Shown: one piece after another, positions 35,163 to 46,629 of the stretch
How positions within the stretch are numbered: position 1 is the first letter of the stretch
Layout of the letters: each line of letters begins with the position of its first letter
Assembly (NCBI RefSeq): GCF_947242115.1
Contig: NC_074721.1
Location: 7,448,501-7,512,500 of the forward strand
Length of the DNA: 64,000 nucleotides
Direction: 5' to 3'
Origin: Biomphalaria glabrata
Taxonomy: Eukaryota > Mollusca > Gastropoda > Planorbidae
Notes under the pieces: model-generated
The model's input: only the letters and a program-made list of their open reading frames with translations
What the model was told of the DNA's origin: nothing
Database searches by the model: none
Made by a program: the position numbers and the translations under genes

Positions 35163-35765
35163 ACCCTTTCATTTTAACCATTTTATTCTTTTTTTCTTGA
35201 AATTGTTATCAACAAAATTGGATTCTTTCGAAGCAACATTGTCCTGCCTCTTTCCTACGCAAAGAATTGTCTGCCACCTTTTGACGCGAGAACGGACAAT
35301 GTATCTCAAGTAAAATACCGTGGATCTATGACGTCTTTTGCGTGAACTGAACTGCTAATACGACGATCAAACTTATTACAACCTTACGTGCTCTTACTGT
35401 CTAAAAATGCTTGTCATAGTTTAGTATCACAACGTCCCAACCCTTCTATTTGGCTTGTAATCCTGCTACTATAAGAAAAATAAAGCATTGTAAACGCCAG
35501 GAGAATGACATTTTTGTAGCTAAAAAATGCAGAAAAACGCTTGTTGTCCAACTTTGGGAAGCGGGTTTGTGGTTGTACAATTTTTAGAAACACTTAGATT
35601 GAGGCCTTCGCTTACCGTTCGAAGCAAATGACGCTCTTCACAGAGATGGATCTAAGGTGACTTCCTGAGTTTTTTCCCAGCTGTAGCCCACGATCTTCTA
35701 AAAAGGTGGACGTCCTGTTAAAAGTAGAAGACCTTGTTTTTGCATTTTTCTTTTCGGCTTTCATG

Positions 35766-36458
35766 TTAAGGGGAGGTATCCCTAGAGAAAATCGAGTTTT
35801 AGGTCTAGGATATCGATTTTTAACTAATAACATAATTAAGTAGATCAATCATTTTTCAATACATCACAATCATTTTTATTGCCTAAATCTGTGTCTAAAA
35901 CATGTTTTTTTTATGTTTTTGTAAGGGTTATGAGACAAAATCTTAATAAAATTTATACTTTAAACTCATTTTTCTCTAAATGTTAGTTTTTGCACATGCC
36001 ATTATGCTTTACTAGGAATTTCTCCTAAACTACTAGATAGATTTTAATGAAATTTGAAACACTTCTTAAGGACATCATTTACTTTACTCGTACAGTGATT
36101 TTTTTTTCAATATTTTATTTACTTTTTTTCAAAAAAATACTAAAAATTCAAAAATTTGTAAAAAATGTAACATACTTAAATCTTACATTCTGACGTTGTA
36201 CCAATTTAGAGGATCCTTTTTTCTTATCTTTTAATTCAATTTCATATATTTCTGATCAATAGTTTGTACAAAATTCTGAGTTTTAATTTGTATACAATAA
36301 ACAATATGGCCGCCGTTACCTTGGCAACCATCATTCAAAAAACGTTCTTTTTTTAGCATTATTTATTTTAGAATATCATTATATGTCACCATAACAAATT
36401 TCAAAGGCCTAGCTTTAGAAATAACAAAAATAAGATTTTCAGGGATACCTCCCCTTAA
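35766..36458. mobile_element. MITE with TTAA target site
   Basis: Terminal inverted repeats TTAAGGGGAGGTATCCCT (35766) and AGGGATACCTCCCCTTAA (36458) are perfect over 18 bp. The outer TTAA can be the target duplication used by piggyBac, Kolobok or Sola3. The purine tip (GGGG) fits Kolobok better than piggyBac. The 693-bp body is AT-rich and non-coding. Confidence 0.75.
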
Positions 36459-37909
36459 AGCTAACTTTGGGAAACGTGTTACATTTTATCTAATGAAATG
36501 TCCCACGAATCTCATACAAACTTCCTTCCAGATGCAAATACCCTTGTGGTAAATAGCTTCTCTAGTGGTCACATTATCTCGGTATGTTATTTTGGGGGAT
36601 TCTTCTTAGCCATTACTGCTGAGCTACGTTAAACTTCTTTTCAAAATTTCACGTCTAGAAGCGTAGGTGGCCGTTGGGACATTGAGGAGGGAGATCTTGG
36701 TATTCAGGCTAATTGATTTGTTTATTTAGATAGGCCGTAAATATTTAAAAGACTGTTTCTGATTTCCCTATCGACAAACAACACGGCCTTAATAGGTAAG
36801 CTTTTCTATTTGCTCAAGATCTGTATGACCAATGTTGAGTGGATACTGGATGACCAGCAGCCATACAAATAACTTTGAGTGCGTTTCTAATCTCTATCAA
36901 AGCAATCTTTTAGCTCTTGTATTCATTTAATTGTATTCCCCGGTAATGCTATTTGGGCTGCGAAATCCAGGTCTGGCTGTCCTTTTGGTTCATGCCATGG
37001 GATAACGAAAACATTTTTTTAAAATTATGACAACGTCGATGACAGTTCTGTTTTTAGAAGGCCTTACAGTTTTGTCGTGGAAGGGAAGAAAACCGTCCTG
37101 TCGAAACCATCCTGAAGAGATATCGCCTGCCCGGCATCTTGAAAGCAAAGAACGAATGTTGAAGGTCACCTCTGCAAGGACATGATCGACCGTTGAGTTT
37201 ACGTGAAAAACATTGCGAATAAAATCAATGTTGTAATTTAGTTGATTGGGGCTATAGTTAGCGTAGCTCAGTCTGACTATTTATCTAGTTATTATATATG
37301 TACTTGTACGACAAGAAAGGGCGTGAATAAAGTGATGATATATTTGAAGATATGTCAAGTAAGTAAATATAATTTCGCACATAGTTCTATGCGATCATGA
37401 TCATGAGTTAGGTAGCGCTGGCTAGAGTAAGTGGAGAAAGAAAATTAAATACACTTAATTGATGCCCGGAAAACATTAGGTGCTAAGTAGGAGAATGAAT
37501 AGTGATAAATGTAAATTTGTAGTGCTAGGTCAAATGTCTGTCCTGACGAGTGAGGGAAAACGGTGTCACCTCTGGGACATATGGGCGAGGTATAACTGTA
37601 CACAACTATTGTGCCAACACTAAAAGACTATGTCTACTGTCACCTTTGGGACACCACATGGAACATTACAGTCCAATGGCACTTGAGTAAAGTAAATTTA
37701 GGATGAATGTGTATAGATGAACTTGACAATGGACACATTGAGGAAAATTTGAAGTGTGAAGTCAGAATCAAGGCCCAAAGTGTGTTGTCTATTTATGTTT
37801 CTCATACAATTTGGCCCTTGCACAATGTCAGACTAAGACGATATGAAAAAAAAAATAAACTGGCAATTTCTTTTAAGTGGGAGGGGGGAGAGGTTGTTAC
37901 GACACGATT
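36459..37909. other. Gene-free stretch
   Basis: No supported gene. Short internal similarity ('gtcacctctgggacat' / 'gtcacctttgggaca', about 37565 and 37640) is the only structure noticed. Confidence 0.4.
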
Positions 37910-37910
37910 A

Positions 37911-38184
37911 AAGTTAAACGTTTCCCCATTTCAGACCTTGTGCTCTATGGGGGCAGACGATGTTAAGGTCATCTGTTTCTTTGGGCAACGGTTAACGAGC
38001 AGGGTGTTTTGTGGCCAGCCCAACGACCAACCAGTTTACTTTCCCCAACTAAAGTCAGGTACCCATTAGAATTGAGTGAACTCAGGGGCGCCCTGAAAAT
38101 CCCGAAATTCAAAATCCAAGTCTTCACCCAGATTCGAACCCAGGACCTCAGCCAAGCGAGTAACCATTCGACCACCACGCCCGA
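37911..38184 (-). mobile_element. tRNA-derived SINE, family B, copy 2
   Basis: Same order of landmarks as 20953-21209. The B-box equivalent is well kept ('gggttcgaatctgg' on the minus strand), and the A-box end is diverged. Confidence 0.82.
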
Positions 38185-38274
38185 TTAGGCATTAATTATT
38201 TGTTTCGGACATAGGGGAAGTTTTGATTTAGAGACAATGACGTGACTAGTCAAAACAAGAACACGTTTAAGGCA

Positions 38275-38525
38275 GAGCGAAATATCAGCCTTTATAAACA
38301 GACTACTTCCAGGACGCCTTAGAGATAGCAAGCTTGTTATGAACGTAGAGTGCTGACATTCGACGACTCCCTTAAATGCTATTAAACTTCTTGTTCAGTA
38401 GGCCTATCAGCGTCAAACTTACTTCTATTGATTGTTCGGCTCTTCGCCGATGTTATTGGAGTTCGTTAAGTGTTACCTCCGTTTGGTTTCTCTGCATTTG
38501 ACACCATGGAAGCGCCTAACAATTA
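38275..38525 (+). repeat. Dispersed repeat D, fullest copy
   Basis: It shares landmarks with 22930-23070 and 63715-63990 (both inverted): 'gctgacattcgacg', 'tatcagcgtc', 'gtgttacctcc' and 'ggaagcgcc'. Nature unknown. Confidence 0.62.
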
Positions 38526-38534
38526 TGATATCGA

Positions 38535-38640
38535 AGTATCAATATTATTTCTAGTTTTTGAGATCTAAATGGGACGCACGGACAGATGAACAGACTACAA
38601 AACTAAAAGCGGCTATTCCTCTTTCGGGGGTTTCTAAAAA
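38535..38640 (+). repeat. GACGGACA-family repeat end
   Basis: The order is 'ctagtttttgagatctaaat', then a GGACAGA-type run, then 'aaaactaaaagcggctatt' and 'cctctttcggggg'. The same order recurs at 48240-48365, 50185-50315 (inverted), 56970-57085 and, partly, both edges of 46630-47750. Confidence 0.6.
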
Positions 38641-39189
38641 TGTTGATAGTATAAGCGCGATCGTTTCTGAAAGTGTTTGTTGATTTCTGTCAGCGATATT
38701 AGCAAAGAGTTTTTTATTTCTGGGCATTCATATCTAAGTGTACAAGAACTCTGAAAAATTGGTTTTTAAATAGAACTACACCCAGAAAAGAAAACATTTT
38801 CATGAGAGTTCTATAAATCAGAAATGTGTGTACATATTTATTCTAAGACTTATTTTTTTTTAATTTAAACTCGACTCGAGAAATATACTCTACTCTACTT
38901 CATCGGTTTGATACAGACACTGTAAACCAGCCAGAGCAAGCAAACACACTAAGGGTAGACTTTTGAATATCAGCCAAGCGTATTAAACGAATTATAATAG
39001 ATCAAAAGGCGTTAAAATTGTAAACATTTTCGGGTTTCACAAGTGGGGAGAGAGAAGGGTTGGAAGTTTGTGTGCATTGAACAGCTAGCTGGAATTACAC
39101 GTAAAGATTTTCTAATAATACACTAGCATTTAAGTTAATCTAAATAGTTCCCAGTAAAACCAAAATCGAAAGTTAATCAGTTGTAAAAA

Positions 39190-39438
39190 AAACCTTGTGA
39201 TCTGTACGGCAGATGAAAGGTCATAATTATGTGGCCTATTGTTAACGAGGGTGTCATGTGGCCAGCACAACGACCGACCGTCTTTACTTTCACCAAATAA
39301 GGTCAGGTACCAATAGAGCTGGGTGGACTGAGAGAAGCCCAAGGATTCCAAAATTAAAAATCCCAGTCTTCACCAGGATTCAAACCAGGGACCCCGGTTC
39401 AGAAGCCTAACGCTTTACCACTCAGCCACCGCGCCTCC
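39190..39438 (-). mobile_element. tRNA-derived SINE, family B, copy 3
   Basis: Clear family-B copy. The minus-strand head 'gcgcggtggctgagtggtaa' and tail 'agatcacaaggtt' are present, and one internal stretch is diverged. Confidence 0.83.
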
Positions 39439-39961
39439 GAAAGAGATGTAGGCCTATCTTCCACAAAATAAATCTTTCTTCGAACTCGGTAGATCTACAT
39501 GAAGACTCAAAAAGTCTCTTTTCGCGTGATGCTTTACAGTTTTACTACACCATCTATATACGGCTTAACGTAAGTATAGCAAATAAGATAGGATAAGATA
39601 ATTTTTATTGGTCCAATCAAATGAAACATCAAAGAATGAATAGGCATTGAATTCTATTCAAGACATAGGACAGAGAGGAATGGAGAAAGACGGTTTAACA
39701 GACTAAGGATAAGGAATACGTAAGGTGAAGGTGAATAAGACATTTATCAGAATTGATAGCATTAAAAAAAGGTTACTGTATGATTACATCTGTTAAAATA
39801 TCATAGAATCATAGAGAGCTTATTCTGCTAAAGAAACTGAAGCAGAAGTTCCGCGTTCAGAAATATCTAGCGTAATGTTTAAGTGTTATTGACCATAAAA
39901 ACAATTTAAAAATCTTCATTTTTCCTTTCCTACTTGACACAACTATTAACGCATAAAAAGA

Positions 39962-40800
39962 CAGATGGGAGATGTTGAAAGATGGGAGATGTTGAAACAT
40001 GGGAGATGTTGAAACATGGGAGATGTTGAAAAATGAGAGATGTTGAAACATGGGAGATGTTAAAAGATTGGAGATTTTGAAAGATGGGAGATGTTGAAAC
40101 ATGGGAGATGTTGAAACAATGGAGATGTTGAAACATGAGAGATGTTGAAAGATGGGAGATGATGAAACATGGGAGATGTTGAAAGATGGGAGATGTTGAA
40201 AGATGGGAGATGTTGAAACATGGGAGATGTTGAAAGATGGGAGGTGTTGAAAGATGGGAGATGTTGAAAGATGGGAGATGTCGAAACATGGGAGATGTTG
40301 AAAGATGGGAGATGTTGAAAGATGGGAGATATTGAAAGATGGGAGATGTTGAAAGATGGGAGATGTTGAAAGATGGAAGATGTTGAAAGATGGGAGATGT
40401 TGAAACATGGGAGATGTTGAAACAATGGAGATGTTGAAACATGAGAGATGTTGAAAGATGGGAGATGATGAAACATGGGAGATGTTGAAAGATGGGAGAT
40501 GTTGAAAGATGGGAGATGTTGAAACATGGGAGATGTTGAAAGATGGGAGGTGTTGAAAGATGGGAGATGTTGAAAGATGGGAGATGTCGAAACATGGGAG
40601 ATGTTGAAAGATGGGAGATGTTGAAAGATGGGAGATATTGAAAGATGGGAGATGTTGAAAGATGGGAGATGTTGAAAGATGGAAGATGTTGAAAGATGGG
40701 AGATGTTGAAAGATGGGAATTGTTGAAAGATTGGAGATGTTGAAAGATGGGAGATGTTGAAAGATTGGAGATGTTGAAAGATGGGAGATGTTGAAAGATT
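39962..40800. repeat. 17-bp minisatellite with 306-bp higher-order repeat
   Basis: About 49 tandem copies of a 17-bp unit, 'gatgggagatgttgaaa', with recurrent variants (aacatggga, aacaatgga, gatggaaga). The variant order repeats with a period of 306 bp, exactly 18 monomers: the unique 'aacaat' variant is at 40115 and again at 40421. The monomer has no stop in the reverse frames, so long minus-strand frames here are artefacts. The right edge is the 5' junction of the LINE at 40803. Confidence 0.93.
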
Positions 40801-41891
40801 GGTCCTTTGAGAGTGCCGGTATCCTGGCGCCAGAACAGGCCGGCTTTAGGGCAGGCCTAAGCCCGATCGACCAGGTTACAACATTCGCACAGGAGGTGGC
40901 CGACGGGTTCCAGAGGTCCGAGAGCACATACGCAGTGTTCATAGACCTAAAACAGGCTTACGACCGTGTGTGGAAGCAAGGCCTCTATTGTAAGCTAAGA
41001 GCCATGGGTGTGCGGGGCAAGATATACAATTGGATACAATCCTTTCTGTCTGGGAGGAGCACACGTACAAAATACCAGCACTCCCTTAGCAAGCCAAAAC
41101 AACAACTTAATGGCCTGCCTCAGGGCTCCGCCCTGTCCTGTACACTTTTCATAGCCTTTCTTAACGATTTGCCCAGCTCACTACGATCCAAAAAACTGCT
41201 ATATGCTGATGATATTGTCCTCTGGACAACCGGGAAGAAAGCCGACCAAATTCAGGCGCCACTTCAAGCAGACCTCCATACCATCTCCTCGTATTGCGAC
41301 AAATGGCAGATTCAGATAAACGTTGCCAAAACAACCTGGTCCCTGTTCAGACTAGGGATCAACATTCTTAAGGCTCCATTCGAGCTTCAACTCGGTGGGC
41401 TGCGACTCCAGCGTGAAAATACGCCAAAATATCTAGGGGTGACCCTGGATAGAAAACTGTCAATGCTCCAGCACGTCCAGGATGTTGTACGAAAAGCCTC
41501 GGAGAAGTTAGCGTTATTAAGAAAGCTGGCCAGCACAAAGTGGGGTGCCAAAGCTGACATGCTACTCAAATTGTACTTAGGGGCAGTCAGATCACAAATA
41601 GAGTACAGCTATACAGTCCAAGTATACGCTAGTAAAACTGCCATCGAATCACTCGACCGAGTACAAGCACAGGCCCTACGGTTCAATTGTGGCACCTTTA
41701 GGACAAGCCCAACAAACGCTGCGAAATATTTACAAACGTGGCACCCTTACATCTTAGGAGGGAGAGGGCAGTACTTACGGCCTACGAGCGCTATAAAAGG
41801 GGCGACTCGAGGCTACCCACCTGCGACAGTGGAGAGAGAGGAACCGCATCATAATGCGTTCGTTCCTCCATATAGCGGCCAATTTGTCTAA
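40788..41891 (+). pseudogene. Reverse transcriptase of the I-group LINE
   Basis: The RT palm and fingers are readable: 'EQAGFRAGLSPIDQVT', 'VFIDLKQAYDRVW', 'GLPQGSALSCTLF', and an intact catalytic YADDIVLW near residue 140. The first few residues come from the minisatellite junction, not the LINE. The frame drifts after about residue 320 and ends at 41891, where the RNase H region is in another frame. Endonuclease and ORF1 are absent through 5' truncation. Confidence 0.85.
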
Positions 41892-42408
41892 AACAGCTGG
41901 GCTCTCCACTGATAGAATCCCTATTAGGAGAATTAGTACGTGCCCTCCGTGGAGGAGATTGCCGGCCCCACAAATAAACCTGTCCCTGATAGGGCAAGAG
42001 GGAGCCACCAAGAGGCGATTAACACCTGCCATACTCCAAAACTTGGCATCCATAACCATAAAATCCTACCCATCAAATGCCATTTTCTGCTACACTGATG
42101 GGTCGGTACTGAGGGACCCCGATAGATCGGGGTATGGGGCCCTTATCGTCTACCCCGACCGGACTGAACCAGATAGGCTCTCTGGTCCATGCGGCTACGC
42201 TGCATGTTCCATGAATGCCGAATTAACAGGGATAACTAGGGCGTTCGAGGCCATTAGGGCCCGAATGCTCCAACGCGAGACTAGCGCCACTACGGTGGTG
42301 TTGGTCACTGACTCTCGCTCCAGTCTCCAAGCTATGGGTGGCGGCGGGGGAGGGTCGCCCGTAATAGAAGAGGCAATTGGCGCCGTAGATAACATCCGCC
42401 GAGCTATT
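41854..42408 (+). pseudogene. RNase H domain of the I-group LINE, 5' part
   Basis: It reads CYTDGSV (first catalytic Asp), 'SMNAELTGITRAFEAIR' (catalytic Glu) and 'VLVTDSRSSLQAM' (second Asp). The domain is cut at 42408 by the nested LINE. The remaining 'PSHCGLRGNETADALA' motif with the last His/Asp region is at about 44175-44240. Confidence 0.82.
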
Positions 42409-44145
42409 CATCATTCCTTTGAGTTCCTCATGGAACATAGGGCCTCGACATAAACACGCCACTCTCCACGGTCTCTTGCTAGCTTTTTGATGGTGTCCCA
42501 GCTCTTCCCGGTCTTCTCTGCTTCTTCAAGTACACTGCGTCGCCATGTTCTTTTTGGTCTTCCTCTGCGTCTTGTTCCCTGGGGGTTCCACTCTATGGCC
42601 TGCCTAGCTCTGTTGCTGGTATCTTTTCTAAGGGTGTGACCAATCCATCTCCACTTCCTCTCTAAGATCTGCACTTCTATATTTTTCTGTCCACTCATCT
42701 CCCACAGTTTGGTGTTTTCTACTTTGTCATACCAGTGTATTTTTAGGATATTTCTCAGGCATCTGTTGATGAAGGTCTGTATTTTTTTTGTTGTGGCTTC
42801 AGTTGTTCTCCATGTTTCAGAACCATACAGTAGGACAGCCTTGACATTAGAATTAAAGATTCTTAGTTTAGTCTTGTTTGAGATGTAAGGAGATTTCCAG
42901 GTTGGTTTTAGCTGTGTAAATGTCTGACGTGCTAGATTTATACGGCGTTTAATGTCTTCATCTGTTCCACCTGATATACTGACTACACTCCCAAGGTATA
43001 TAAAATTTTCTACTTGGTCTATTGTCTGAGAATCCAATACTATGTCTCCACTTTGTTTATTGTTTACTTTAAGTACTTTAGTTTTTTGGTGGTTTATTTT
43101 GAGGCCTACTCTTTTTCCTACTTCGCTTAAAGCTGTGACCTTTTCTTGCATATCCTGTAGTCTGTGTGATAATAGGGCTATGTCATCAGCGAATTCCAGA
43201 TCTTCCAGCTTTTGTGTGAGAGTCCATTGGATTCCTTTCCCTGCGTTAGAGTAGGCTTCTTTTGTGACCCAATCCAGTACTAGAAGGAACAGGAGTGGTG
43301 AAAGAAGACATCCCTGTTTGACTCCTGTTGTGACTGGAAATTCCTCTGACAGCTTGCCACAGTGGGTTACTTGGCAGGTGAAACCATCATAAAGGTTCTT
43401 GATTATGGTTATTATTTTATTGGGGATCCCATAATGTCTCATTACTGTCCAGATAGATTCTCTGTCGACACTATCAAAAGCTTTTTCAAAGTCAACAAAA
43501 GTTGCATAGAGAGGAGATTGCCATTCGACACATTGTTCTACAATTATCCTGAGTGTAGCTATTTGGTCAGCACAAGATCTCCCTTTTCTGAATCCGGCCT
43601 GTTCTTCCCTTAGGTGTTCATCACATGCTCCCTTTATTCTGTTTAGTAGGATTCTGCTAAAAATCTTGCTTGGTACTGACAGCAAAGTGATGCCTCGCCA
43701 TTTCTCACATTGTGATAGATCTCCACTCTTTGGTATTTTAATTAGCAAGCCCTTTTTCCACTCACCCGGAGGTGTTTCTGTTAACCAAATTTTGTTGAAT
43801 AGTTTGTGCATTTGGTCAACTATTTCACTTCCTCCTTCTTTTAGGACTTCGGGTGGTATGTTGTCAATTCCAGCTGCTTTACCTGTCTTCATTTGTTTGA
43901 GTGCATTCCTTATTTCTTCTTTTGTTATTTCTTCCATGTTTATGTCTAGTGTTGGTCCTGCATTTAGATCTGGTGGATTTCGTGATTTAGGTCTATTGAG
44001 CACTTCTTGAAAATATTCTTTCCATCTTTCAAGTTGTTCATTTATTGAAGAAAGTAGTTTTCCGTATTTGTTTCGGACTGGAACATTGCAATTAGCCTTT
44101 TTGGTACTGAGAAGTTTGGTGATTTTGTATAGTTGTTTTATATCT
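42409..44145 (-). mobile_element. Nested LINE, 5'-truncated, young
   Basis: A 1,737-bp insertion in the RNase H region of the I-group LINE, flanked by a 10-bp target-site duplication CCGAGCTATT (42399-42408 and 44146-44155). The coding frame is open from the truncated 5' end to a stop at 42411. The 3' untranslated part is only a few bases (a TGATG tail). A very short 3' UTR ending in a small repeat resembles RTE-type LINEs, but the clade is not proved. Confidence 0.88.
42411..44003 (-). CDS. Reverse transcriptase of the nested LINE
   Basis: A 530-residue open frame that continues upstream without a stop to 44145; the listed start is not a true initiator. Motifs: 'NIPPEVLKEGG', 'EKWRGITLLSVPSKIFSRILLNRI', 'EQAGFRKGRSCADQI', 'FVDFEKAFDSVDR', 'GVKQGCLLSPLLF', catalytic FADDIALL, 'YLGSVVS'. 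Next comes a C-terminal 'RKWRWIGHTLRK' and 'RRRGRPKRTWRR' region. The endonuclease is lost by 5' truncation. The open frame and clear duplication indicate recent insertion. Confidence 0.88.
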   Translation of the reverse strand: MLNRPKSRNPPDLNAGPTLDINMEEITKEEIRNALKQMKTGKAAGIDNIPPEVLKEGGSEIVDQMHKLFNKIWLTETPPGEWKKGLLIKIPKSGDLSQCEKWRGITLLSVPSKIFSRILLNRIKGACDEHLREEQAGFRKGRSCADQIATLRIIVEQCVEWQSPLYATFVDFEKAFDSVDRESIWTVMRHYGIPNKIITIIKNLYDGFTCQVTHCGKLSEEFPVTTGVKQGCLLSPLLFLLVLDWVTKEAYSNAGKGIQWTLTQKLEDLEFADDIALLSHRLQDMQEKVTALSEVGKRVGLKINHQKTKVLKVNNKQSGDIVLDSQTIDQVENFIYLGSVVSISGGTDEDIKRRINLARQTFTQLKPTWKSPYISNKTKLRIFNSNVKAVLLYGSETWRTTEATTKKIQTFINRCLRNILKIHWYDKVENTKLWEMSGQKNIEVQILERKWRWIGHTLRKDTSNRARQAIEWNPQGTRRRGRPKRTWRRSVLEEAEKTGKSWDTIKKLARDRGEWRVYVEALCSMRNSKE

Positions 44146-44155
44146 CCGAGCTATT

Positions 44156-44700
44156 GGAGCTGTCGTTTTCATGCAGTGGGCGCCCCTCACATTGCGGCTT
44201 GAGGGGCAATGAAACGGCAGACGCCCTCGCAAGGGAGGGTGCTTTGGCAGCCACACACCTCGAAGCACCAAGCACGTACTTACAAGCAACGGCACAAATC
44301 CGAGCACTCATTCATGAGAAGTGGTTAAAGTCCTGGGAGTAATCCGATAGAGCACGTGGTATCGCGACGATCCATGGTGGCGACTGAGGAGGTCAGAGCA
44401 GTCAATAGTTGCGCAGTGCAGTAGGGAACACTGTCCTATTGAGGCATACTTTGCCCGGTTCCGCATTAACTTTGACTCCCGATGCCGTCACTGTGAAGAG
44501 AGCGTCGAAACAGTGTCGCATGTCTTGTACGAGTGTCCCCAGCTCCGCGAGCTAAGGGGGGACTTGCCTTTGCAGTCACTCGAATTGTATGGTAGCTATG
44601 AGGCACGCCGCCGGACGGCTAAGTTTCTTGCTAGAGCACTACGGGAGGACTAGTCCTTCCTGCTCTGATTTTTCAATAGGAGTTCATCTCAGGTTATACA
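44156..44700 (+). pseudogene. 3' part of the I-group LINE
   Basis: The end of RNase H ('HCGLRGNETADALAREGA') is followed, after a frame change, by a cysteine/histidine cluster: CRHCEE, then SHVLYECPQ. This is typical of LINE C-termini. The 3' end near 'aataggagttcatctcagg' matches 2158-2237. Confidence 0.8.
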
Positions 44701-44993
44701 AAAAGATATTTTTTTTTCTTTCTTTAAATGTCTCTATTGCGGTTTAGTTACAACTATACTTCAGACATAACAAAACTTATAATAGAATTTGTTGTACTTG
44801 GTATTAGTAATAACAGGACAAGTTTGGATAAATTCTATGTTATGCATAATTAGTTGTAGAAGAAACAAATAATTAAACAAGATTACAAAGAGAGTTTGTG
44901 TTACACAAACTCAGAGGCGGCCCCCGTCGAAGTCGGATCCCTGTCGGATCTGCATATTCGCAAATAATATTCAAGAGGTGATTTAATTTTGAT

Positions 44994-45163
44994 GTAAAAT
45001 GTTTTACACGTTTCGGATGTTCCTTCAGAGTTGAAGATAATTACTTCCTAGTCCAAACCTCCCGCAGGACGACGGGGGATGGGAGCGGGCAGGGTTTGAA
45101 CCCTGAGCCATCCATAAATCTGAACGACAGTCCAGCGCGCAAACCGCACTACCAGGCAGCCAT
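44994..45163 (-). mobile_element. tRNA-derived SINE, family C, copy 2
   Basis: Nearly the same as 19030-19194, including the A-box and B-box equivalents. The close match suggests fairly recent activity. Confidence 0.82.
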
Positions 45164-45354
45164 CCGATGGTCAAAAGTAATAATGTTTCAAAGATTCATT
45201 TGCCGTAAATTTAAATTTAAATTTAATAAAAAATAGTAGATTAGTTTTAGTATATTAAAACATTACAATATTGATCAAAACGTTTGGAAATGAAAATCTA
45301 CACTTTTTTTTACACTTTAAGTTTAGAAATTGAAATTCTACATCTTAATCTAGT

Positions 45355-45490
45355 CTATTTTAGTCTAAACTAGATCTAGAGATTCTAGATCTAGACTCTA
45401 AAATAATTTTAATTAGAATATAAATCCAGATCTAGATATTAAAAATCTAGATCTAGTTTTAAAAATCTAGATTAGATCTAAATCAAGATA
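45355..45490. repeat. AGATCT/TCTAGA palindrome-rich low-complexity DNA
   Basis: Repeated overlapping palindromes TCTAGATCTAGA-like (at least eight AGATCT or CTAGAT cores in about 130 bp). It is non-coding and lies directly left of the satellite array. Confidence 0.7.
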
Positions 45491-45544
45491 TCATTCCTTT
45501 TTTAAACGCTAGTCACATAACGATGCTTAATAAACATTACTATG

Positions 45545-46610
45545 CCGAGTTCTTTTTTCATTTCGTTTAAAGAATTTATTCCACATAACGTCAGAGGAAA
45601 AAAAAAACACTACGTCACACGGCCTAGCTAGACTAAAAATCGCCTTCATCAATAAGAGCCATTTATCGAGTGTTCATAGACTTTGGTGCACCGAGTGCGT
45701 TCTTTAAGCATTTCATTTAAAGAATTCATTCCATATGACGTCAAAGGAAAAAAAAACACTACCTCACACGACCTAGCTAGAATAAAAATCGCCTTCATAA
45801 TTACGAGCCTTTTATCGAGTGTTCATAGACATTGGTGCACCGAGTGCGTTTTTTTAGCATTTCTTTTAAAGAATTCATTCCATATGACGTCAAAGGAAAA
45901 AAAAACACTACGTCACACGACCTAGCTAGAAAAAAAAATCGCCTTCATCATTACGAGCCTTTTATCGAGTGTTCATAGACATTGGTGCACCGAGTGCGTT
46001 CTTTAAGCATTTCATTTAAAGAATTCATTCCATATGACGTCAAAGGAAAAAAAACACTACATCACGCGACCTAGCTAGAATAAAAATCGCCTTCATCATT
46101 ACGAGCCTTTTATCGAGTGTTCATAGACATTGGTGCACCGAGTGCGTTCTTTAGCATTTCTTTTAAAGAATTCATTCCATATGACGTCAAAGGAAAAAAA
46201 ACACTACGTCACAAGGCCTAGCTAGGCTAAAAATCACCTTCATCAACACGAGCCATTTCTCGAGTGTTCATAGACATTGGTGCACCGAGTGCGTTCTTTT
46301 AGCATTTCATTTAAAGAATTCATTCCATGTGACGTCAAAGGAAAAAAAAAACTACGTCACACGGCTTAGTTAGACTAAAATATGTTTTCATTAATACAAG
46401 CCATTTTTTTTTTAGGGTTAATAGACATTGGTGCACCGAGTGCGTTCTTTTAACATTACATTTAAAGAGTCCATTCATATGACGTCAAAGAAAAAAAAAT
46501 TCCATTACCTCACAATAGGCTAGTACCGGTACCATAAAAAAAAATATCTTTATTTACACGAGATATTTAACGAGGGTTCATAGACATTGGTGCACTGAGT
46601 TCTAATAGAA
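45545..46610. repeat. About 150-bp satellite, seven units
   Basis: Monomers of about 146-152 bp share 'gttcatagacattggtgcac', 'cgagtgcgtt', 'aagaattcattccatatgac' and 'gacctagctag'. Six monomers carry the CRE-type palindrome TGACGTCA, and several also carry ACTACGTCAC. Copies at the right end are more diverged. No coding frame. Confidence 0.9.
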
Positions 46611-46629
46611 TTTATTTAAAAAGGATCAA

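Larger units (their letters stand above)
40803..44700 (+). mobile_element. I-group LINE, 5'-truncated, split by another LINE
   Basis: It encodes reverse transcriptase, an RNase H domain and a C-terminal CCHC-like zinc motif, the set found in the I/Nimb group. Its 5' end is truncated at the edge of the 17-bp array. Positions 42409-44145 are a foreign LINE in reverse orientation. The 3' part resumes at 44156. Frame changes show that it is inactive. Confidence 0.85.

Noticed and set aside
39857-40942. Long minus-strand frames (up to 361 residues) rich in a 'FNISHLSTSPIFQHLPS' type repeat
   Set aside because: They are the 17-bp minisatellite read in frames that lack stops. All three minus frames are open, so there is no evidence of a gene.
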